From: a virus
Strand: one strand, 5' to 3'
DNA length: 62,234 nucleotides
IMG/VR virus record: IMGVR_UViG_3300017692_000001
Span: 1-62,234 of that record
In this document: positions 57,527-62,234 of the stretch, piece by piece
Position numbering within the stretch: position 1 is the stretch's first letter
How the letters are laid out: the number at the start of each line of letters is the position of its first letter
Notes under the pieces: generated by a model
Database searches by the model: none
What the model was told of the DNA's origin: nothing
Seen by the model: only the letters and a program-made list of their open reading frames with translations
Translations under genes and position numbers: made by a program

Positions 57527-57545
57527 CTATCAGGCCCGGCGTCGA

Positions 57546-57932
57546 TCAGATGTCTTCGGCGGCCTTGGCCTTTTCGCGATCGGCCAGCGCGGCTTCGGCA
57601 GCGGCGAACACCTGGTCCATGTGCTTCTCGCCGATTTCCTTGGACTTGGTATAGCCGAGCGGCACGAACAGGGCGCGTTGCGCCGCGGCCGATGCAGCCT
57701 TGTCGTCGCCGTAGGTGGCGCCGATCTTGCCGAGCAGGGCCTGCACTTCGGCCAGGGTGTGCTTCGGCGCGACGGTCTTGTCTTCGACGGTGGTGGAGGC
57801 GGTGCTGGTGCCCTTGCCGGCGTCGGCGGTGCCCGCGGTGCTGGTAGAAGACGCACCGGCCTTTTCGGCGGCTTGCAGGAAGGCGATGGCCAGGGCAGTC
57901 GATGCGAACTGTGCGGAAACGGTGATGGACAT
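57546..57932 (-). CDS. Hypothetical acidic protein with EDI C-terminus (128 aa)
   Basis: Start at 57932 (MSITVSAQFASTALAIAFLQ) has AAGGATCATC upstream. A Thr/Ser/Ala-rich linker, a helical middle (HTLAEVQALLGKIGATYGDD), and RALFVPLGYTKSKEIGEKHM precede the end, KAAEDI. The last residues approach the DEI tag but lack the second-last Glu. Function unknown; located among replication genes. Confidence 0.65.
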   Translation of the reverse strand: MSITVSAQFASTALAIAFLQAAEKAGASSTSTAGTADAGKGTSTASTTVEDKTVAPKHTLAEVQALLGKIGATYGDDKAASAAAQRALFVPLGYTKSKEIGEKHMDQVFAAAEAALADREKAKAAEDI

Positions 57933-57974
57933 GATGATCCTTGAGATGAAAGGGAACTGCGCAGAGATGAAGAA

Positions 57975-58007
57975 GCACACGTCAGGGATGCGCGCCCCGA
58001 CGTGTGC
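57975..58007. other. Intergenic hairpin
   Basis: GCACACGTC (57975-57983) and GACGTGTGC (57999-58007) pair perfectly over nine bases with a 15-nt loop, between two leftward genes. No T run follows in either direction. It may be a regulatory or mRNA-processing structure. Confidence 0.45.
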
Positions 58008-58029
58008 GGGGAACGTGTGTTGCCGTCGA

Positions 58030-58527
58030 TCAGTCGTTGCGGGGAACGAGGAACGGCGTCAGGTCGGCAGGCTTCCAGCCGGCCGGCTTCAGGATCTTAT
58101 TGGTGACGGGGTCGCGGTTGGCGATACCGTCCGGGAACTTCGCGTCGTTGGCGCCGAGCACCGCGTCGACGGCCAGACGGTAGTGCGGGGTCTGGTACTG
58201 CATGGAACCGGCCGTGACGACGGCGATGTCGATGTCAGCGTCGAGCAGGGCTTCGCGGTCTGCACGGAGAACAGCACCTTGGTAGTAACTGGCCTTGAAT
58301 TTTCGGCCCATCATGTCGAGTTCAGACGCGAACCTACGAAGGTATTCGCGTTCGTTCAAAGTCACAGCACCTTCGGCAACGACAGCAATCTTCTCGGCCA
58401 TCTCTTCCAACTGCATGCCGGTGTGGAAGCACACCCGATCTGCGTTGAAAGTCGGGCCGGGCGGGACGACCTGGCCGATCGCGTTGAAGTTGTGGACGGC
58501 CGAAAGCAGATCGCGGTTGGTTTCCAT
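58030..58527 (-). CDS. Phosphoribosyl-ATP/MazG-like pyrophosphohydrolase (165 aa)
   Basis: First gene of the long leftward transcript. The all-alpha pyrophosphatase core is visible: FHTGMQLEEMAEKI (E-x2-E-like), a central helix, DADIDIAVVTAGSMQYQTPH (D-x3-D), then YRLAVDAVLGANDAKFPDGI and the loop DPVTNKILKPAGWKPADLTP that is typical of phage MazG-like proteins. It hydrolyses nucleoside triphosphates, probably tuning dNTP pools during replication. Second such enzyme in the genome. Confidence 0.75.
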   Translation of the reverse strand: METNRDLLSAVHNFNAIGQVVPPGPTFNADRVCFHTGMQLEEMAEKIAVVAEGAVTLNEREYLRRFASELDMMGRKFKASYYQGAVLRADREALLDADIDIAVVTAGSMQYQTPHYRLAVDAVLGANDAKFPDGIANRDPVTNKILKPAGWKPADLTPFLVPRND

Positions 58528-58573
58528 GATGGTCCTATAAAACGGATGAGGGATGAACGGTTAAGAGACTGCA

Positions 58574-58601
58574 GTATTACCGCAGGTGGTGTACCTGTCA
58601 A
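58574..58601 (-). promoter_or_regulatory. Leftward promoter of the replication-structural block
   Basis: On the minus strand TTGACA (58601-58596), 16 bp, TAATAC (58579-58574). TGACAG-N9-CTG keeps the first half-site and the first three bases of the second. It precedes the ATG at 58527 and lies back to back with the HTH gene at 58652. Confidence 0.65.
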
Positions 58602-58651
58602 CCGTTCTCACATAGAATTGCGAAAATTTTTCGCTGCCACCCGGAGCCTCT

Positions 58652-58933
58652 ATGCAATTTCCCGAGACCGTTGACGACCCGAGTCAACCTGATGAAGAAC
58701 GTGCTCGCCGTCGTTTGAAGTACCTGCTGGATCGGGCCAGCCTGCGCCTGACCGGGCGTGAGAGTGTACGCAGTCTGGCCAAGGCCCTGAACATGAACCA
58801 CTCGTCGGTCATATATGCACTGCGGCAAGGCAAGTGCGCCGCCCACATGGCCGTCACGATCGAAGAGATGTGCGGCCGGACACATACCCGCAACGAATGG
58901 CTGCGTCGCCCGCTCGACGTCCCGACGGAATGA
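58652..58933 (+). CDS. Helix-turn-helix regulator (93 aa)
   Basis: Residues 38-80 form a lambda-repressor-like HTH: ESVRSLAKALNMNHSSVIYA, LRQGKCAAHMAVTIEEMCG, with a closing TRNEWLRRPLD. This resembles small Cro/YdaS-type regulators. CCCGGAGCC precedes the ATG. It stands divergent from the major leftward promoter and upstream of the primase-helicase, the natural position for a regulator of that junction; the paired half-site operators are candidate targets. Confidence 0.7.
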   Translation: MQFPETVDDPSQPDEERARRRLKYLLDRASLRLTGRESVRSLAKALNMNHSSVIYALRQGKCAAHMAVTIEEMCGRTHTRNEWLRRPLDVPTE

Positions 58934-58989
58934 ACCCTGCGGTCTCAGCAGTTCATGGTTCATTCGTCCGCGGACGTCGAGGAAGTTAA

Positions 58990-61599
58990 ATGAGTGGATA
59001 TTTTGAAGATCATGGGCTGACGCTGATAGCCAATGGCTACGGCATCGTCCCGATCCCCAAGGGCAGCAAGTCCCCGGGGTTGCGCATAGGTGAAGGTGAT
59101 GCGGCCAAGCCGTTCGCCTGGCAGTTGGACTACGCACGCACGCCCGAACAGTTCAAGGTCATGATCGACCGCGGATGGGGCAAGCACGGTGTCGGCATCG
59201 TGGCCAAGGACACGCCGGCAATCGACATCGACGTGCTCGACAAGGACATCGTCGAGAAGCTGGTGGATTGGGCCGAACACACGTTCGGCGTCACGTTCCC
59301 GCAGCGCGTAGGCAAGGCGCCGAAGACCCTGCTGATGTTCTCGACCGAGAAGCACTTCGGCAAGATCATGTCCGCGTCCTACTACAACGGAGATCATCCC
59401 GAGTGGACACCCGGCAGGCGGTACATGAAGGTCGAAGTGTTGGCTGACGGTCAGCAGTTCGTCGCCTATCACATGCACCCCGACACCGGCCGGCCCTACC
59501 AGTGGACCACCGACGACACACCGCTGAACACGCCAGTGATCGACCTGCCGCTGCTGACGGTCGACCAAGTGCAGGATGTCTGCCGCGAGTTCGAGCGACT
59601 GGCCGAAGAAGCCGGATGGGAGAAGAAGGCAGAGTCGTCATCCAGCACCACAGCCGGCGATGCAGACTACGACCCGCTGATGGAGATCCCGCCGCCGACC
59701 GAATCGACCTTCGAGGTTGACCGGGTCAAGTCGGCGCTGACGGCGATCAAGACGAAGATCAGCGAGTACAGCTACGAGCAGTGGCGAGATCTGATCTTCG
59801 CGCTGAAGTGGACCAAGTGGGACTGCGCATACGAGTTGGCCAAGGACGTCAGCGAAGCATCGGATCTCCACAACGAAAAGGAGTTCGAGAAGGTCTGGCG
59901 CGGCGCCGAGAAAAAGGAGGCTCGCGCCAACAAGGTCACGCTGGCCAGCCTCTACCAGCAGGCCAAAACCACGGCCGGATGGGATGCCACTCGCACGAAG
60001 ACCGAGGCAGAAGAACTCGAAGACTACGAGAAGATGGCCCGCATGTGCGCCAGGCTCGAAGGCATGGCCGAGGATGACAAATTCCGTCTGCTGCCGAAGA
60101 TCTTCCGCGAGATGGGCGATGCGAACCTGACGCCTGTAAACGAAGACCGCCTGTTGAAGCTGATCGGCAAGTTCACCGGGATCACCCTGCCAACACTGCG
60201 CACCGAACTGCGCAACGCGAAGAAGTCGGCCGAAGACGGTGGCGGCACACACGCTGCCTATGCCGCGGCGCTGATCCGCAATCTGAAGAAGGACAACGGT
60301 GTCGCCCCGATCGGCGTGGAGGGTCAGATCTTCTCCTTCGATACCGACGACCGAGTGTGGCGCGGCAAGATCACGGCCGACTTCGCGGTCGACGTGGCCG
60401 ACGAGTTCGATGGGCGCGAAAACTGCATCCGTCGCAACGACTACACCGCGATCGCAGCGCAAGCCTATGCCGCGGTCAGCCAGGGCAAAGCAGACTTCTT
60501 CAACAAGGCCCCGATCGGCCTGGCCTGCCGCGGCGTCTTCTACAAGGTCGACGATGAAGGCCAGGTCGTGAAGGAAGAACTGCGCGCCGAACACCGTCAG
60601 CGTGTGGCCTTCGACATCCGGCCGATCGTCGGCGACATGCCGATGTTCAACAAGCTGCTCGACGACGCATTCGGCGGCAACTACAAGGACGAGCAGGTAC
60701 AGCTTCTGCAGGAAGTCATCGGCGCCACCGTGCTCGGCATCATGGCCAACTACGAGAAGGTCGTGATGATGAAGGGGCCTGGTCGCGCAGGCAAAGGCAC
60801 GCTGCTGAAGATCATCGAATCGCTGATCCCGCCTGAAGCCCGGTCGGCCGTGTCGCCGTTCAAGTGGGACCGTGAATACTACCTCGCGGATCTCGCCGGC
60901 AAGCGGCTGAACGTGGTGGGCGAGATGCCGGACGACGAGGCTATTCCGTCGGCGCACTTCAAGTCGGTCACAGGCCGCGACACGCTGACCGGACGCCACC
61001 CTACCGGCCGACCCTTCAACTTCCGCAACCAGGCCGCGAACATCTTCAACGGCAACCACTTCATCTATACCAAGGACCACAGCCCTGCCTTCTACTCGCG
61101 GTGGCTGCTGATGTCGTTCAAGAACAGCCGCGTCGGCCGCGAGAACGAACAGCAGGTCGACCTTGCGCAGAAGATCATCGAACACGAGCGTCCGGCTATC
61201 TTGGCATGGGCGCTGCAGGGCGCCAAGGCATTGCAGAGCCGCGGACACTTCGTCGTCACGACCCCACAGCGGCTGATGATGCTGGAATGGCAGCGTCGCA
61301 CCAGCACCTTGCTGGAATTCATCCAGGACACCGACCACTGCGAGATGGGAAAGGGACCGAAATTCGTCACGGCCAGGTCTTTTTTCTACAGCGAATATGC
61401 GCAGTGGTGCAAGGACTCGAACCGCAAACCGATGGGAAAACAGAAACTTTTCGACGAATTGGAACAGGAGCAGACCAAACTTTTAGGCATTTCGACAGGT
61501 TTTATGCACGGCGGCGTCAACTGCGTTCGTGGCGTGCACATCAAACGGGGCGACGGGGGGATGTTCACGGATCTCGAAGACGACCCCGACGAAATCTGA
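58990..61599 (+). CDS. Primase-polymerase / SF3 helicase (869 aa)
   Basis: N-terminal AEP-type primase-polymerase domain (about residues 1-200): GYGIVPIPKGSKSPGLRI, the D-x-D of TPAIDIDVLD (Asp79, Asp81), then PQRVGKAPKTLLMF. A linker follows, then a D5-like region and SF3 helicase with Walker A GPGRAGKGTLLKI (about 597-609), Walker B RLNVVGEMPDDEA and motif C region FRNQAANIFNGNHFI. It should melt the origin, unwind DNA and make primers for the family B polymerase. Ends LEDDPDEI. Divergently transcribed from all other replication genes. Confidence 0.85.
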   Translation: MSGYFEDHGLTLIANGYGIVPIPKGSKSPGLRIGEGDAAKPFAWQLDYARTPEQFKVMIDRGWGKHGVGIVAKDTPAIDIDVLDKDIVEKLVDWAEHTFGVTFPQRVGKAPKTLLMFSTEKHFGKIMSASYYNGDHPEWTPGRRYMKVEVLADGQQFVAYHMHPDTGRPYQWTTDDTPLNTPVIDLPLLTVDQVQDVCREFERLAEEAGWEKKAESSSSTTAGDADYDPLMEIPPPTESTFEVDRVKSALTAIKTKISEYSYEQWRDLIFALKWTKWDCAYELAKDVSEASDLHNEKEFEKVWRGAEKKEARANKVTLASLYQQAKTTAGWDATRTKTEAEELEDYEKMARMCARLEGMAEDDKFRLLPKIFREMGDANLTPVNEDRLLKLIGKFTGITLPTLRTELRNAKKSAEDGGGTHAAYAAALIRNLKKDNGVAPIGVEGQIFSFDTDDRVWRGKITADFAVDVADEFDGRENCIRRNDYTAIAAQAYAAVSQGKADFFNKAPIGLACRGVFYKVDDEGQVVKEELRAEHRQRVAFDIRPIVGDMPMFNKLLDDAFGGNYKDEQVQLLQEVIGATVLGIMANYEKVVMMKGPGRAGKGTLLKIIESLIPPEARSAVSPFKWDREYYLADLAGKRLNVVGEMPDDEAIPSAHFKSVTGRDTLTGRHPTGRPFNFRNQAANIFNGNHFIYTKDHSPAFYSRWLLMSFKNSRVGRENEQQVDLAQKIIEHERPAILAWALQGAKALQSRGHFVVTTPQRLMMLEWQRRTSTLLEFIQDTDHCEMGKGPKFVTARSFFYSEYAQWCKDSNRKPMGKQKLFDELEQEQTKLLGISTGFMHGGVNCVRGVHIKRGDGGMFTDLEDDPDEI

Positions 61600-61623
61600 A
61601 AATTTCACGTTTTTCGCAAAAAT

Positions 61624-61646
61624 TGCCACCTTCGGGTGGCTTTTTC
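61624..61646 (+). terminator. Rho-independent terminator after the primase-helicase gene
   Basis: GCCACC (61624-61629), TTCG tetraloop, GGTGGC (61634-61639), then TTTTTCGTTTT. It stops rightward transcription before the repeat-rich right end. Confidence 0.85.
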
Positions 61647-61847
61647 GTTTTCGCGGTGGATCTTGCCCCCGGTGATCAGTCGCCCGGAATTTCGTGGTTT
61701 CGGCCGACTTTTGCGCGACCTGGTGACGTTTTCAACGACGAGTTGACGGTTTGTTCATGAAAAGTGGCACCAAAAAACCGAAAAATCCTGTCCCATAAGC
61801 ACTTTTTGCCTACTTTTTAAGCAAAAACGATCGAAATTGACAGAATT

Positions 61848-61991
61848 GGTGGCAAATTGACTGTTTGTTGAGAGGGGCTACCCCTATAGAGAAGGTATAA
61901 AAGGATGGGTTTAAGTTAGTGGTGACTAAGGGGGATATATGACCCCCCTATATGACCCCTCCCCTCCGCGGGAAACCGTCAATTTGCCACC
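61848..61991. repeat. Long-range 14-bp inverted repeat
   Basis: GGTGGCAAATTGAC (61848-61861) returns as its exact complement GTCAATTTGCCACC (61978-61991). The enclosed 116 bp contains AT-rich and CCCC/GGGG tracts (61881-61960), including two ATATGACCCC words 13 bp apart. No gene is convincing in 61600-62234. Possible origin or terminase-site architecture. Confidence 0.65.
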
Positions 61992-62015
61992 TGAAAATCC
62001 ACCAGGTCAAAACTT

Positions 62016-62185
62016 CAGCTTATGGGACAGAAATCAGCTTATGAGACAGGACGGTCAGCTTATGGATCAGAAACGGCCCCAACGTCAACCAACAGGCCAC
62101 CCCGACGTCAGCTTATGGGTTTAGACGGCTACGCCGACAGCCCGAACCTCCTGCTTATGGATCAGAAATTCAGCTTATGAGACTG
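62016..62185 (+). repeat. Six helically spaced CAGCTTATGRGACAG repeats
   Basis: Copies start at 62016, 62035, 62056, 62109, 62151 and 62171. Consensus CAGCTTATG then GGACAG, AGACAG or GATCAG. Distances are 19, 21, 53, 42 and 20, all near multiples of one helical turn, so bound proteins would sit on one face of the DNA. A reverse copy is at 61787-61800, and related words lie near the left end (184-310). Iterons of an origin or terminase-binding sites are the two obvious readings. Confidence 0.75.
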
Positions 62186-62222
62186 GTGTCATGATCACTT
62201 TCATAATTTTTCGTAAACCGGG

Positions 62223-62234
62223 GCTCTGCGGACC
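62223..62234. other. Right copy of 12-bp terminal repeat, probable cohesive end (cos)
   Basis: GCTCTGCGGACC, identical to bases 1-12. Joined once, the circle would read AAACCGGG-GCTCTGCGGACC-CGCCAGCCGG. See the left copy for reasoning. Confidence 0.6.

Noticed and set aside
57975-58007. Rho-independent terminator
   Set aside because: A good stem but no T run on either strand and a 15-nt loop; kept only as a hairpin.
61939-62124. Plus-strand frame of 61 codons in the right end
   Set aside because: It is made largely of the repeats (SLWD, QLMRQ, QLMDQ) and lacks a ribosome site; better explained as non-coding repeats.
62016-62185. CRISPR-like array
   Set aside because: Units are 15 bp, spacing is irregular, and there are no unique spacers of constant length or cas genes.
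1-62234. Temperate phage (integrase, attP, repressor-Cro switch)
   Set aside because: No recombinase or integration gene seen. A single small HTH protein at 58652 is not sufficient for an immunity region.
1-62234. tRNA genes
   Set aside because: I noticed no cloverleaf with a TTCRANY T-loop and matching stems in the intergenic gaps; nearly all sequence is coding. A tRNA search program would settle it.

Overview
The window reads as one essentially complete genome of a tailed dsDNA phage with long-tail (siphovirus) morphology, about 62.2 kb and GC-rich. Evidence: a full lambda-type head module (TerS Nu1/DUF1441-like, TerL GpA family, gpW, gpB portal, S49 protease with nested scaffold, gpD decoration, gpE capsid), a tail tube, a frameshifted tail chaperone, a 1484-residue tape measure, tail-tip proteins, receptor-binding proteins, spanins and a GH19 endolysin. 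No integrase, excisionase or classical immunity region is visible, so a lytic life style is the simplest reading. GC-richness, an RdgC homologue and Gram-negative spanins point to a beta- or gammaproteobacterial host. The gene set recalls the BcepNazgul/YuA-type siphoviruses, but I could not test that relationship. The same 12 bases occur at both ends (1-12 and 62223-62234), as expected for 12-nt cohesive ends written out twice.

Layout. (1) 1-430: non-coding left end with TATGGGAYAG-type repeats and a terminator. (2) 431-4094: leftward operon(s) of small unknown genes, several preceded by a near-identical leader containing CCTGGAGAACA. (3) 4095-4557: divergent regulatory region. (4) 4558-19191: rightward early block. 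Its first part is small, mostly unknown, tightly overlapping genes. Its second part (from 12459) encodes a MazG-like pyrophosphatase, a cupin, RdgC, a NADAR protein, a degenerate DEDD exonuclease, a SLOG/DUF2493 protein and small acidic proteins. It ends at a bidirectional terminator (19216-19240). (5) 19330-58527, all leftward. Reading in the direction of transcription from 58.5 kb: nucleotide pyrophosphohydrolase, unknown protein, DUF2800 nuclease, ssDNA-binding protein, H1-like protein, family B DNA polymerase, VRR-NUC nuclease, SNF2 helicase, terminase, head, tail, tail fibres and lysis genes. (6) 58652-61599, rightward: an HTH regulator and a primase-polymerase/SF3 helicase. (7) 61600-62234: AT-richer non-coding right end with six helically spaced repeats and a long-range inverted repeat, a candidate replication origin and/or terminase-recognition region next to cos.

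Most striking observation: fourteen unrelated proteins end in the same acidic C-terminal peptide, [D/E]-E-I-COOH, usually DDDEI. They include RdgC, NADAR, the SLOG protein, the exonuclease-like protein, the ssDNA-binding protein, the primase-helicase, TerS, the portal and small unknown proteins. Synonymous codons and all three stop codons are used to write it, so it is conserved as protein and not as a DNA repeat. Tail, lysis and major capsid proteins lack it. This suggests a phage-wide sorting or docking tag for DNA-handling and early proteins that I do not recognise from any described system. A second shared device is a promoter architecture, TTGACA overlapping two half-sites 15 bp apart (TGACAN-N9-CTGWCA), found at four promoters of the early regions.
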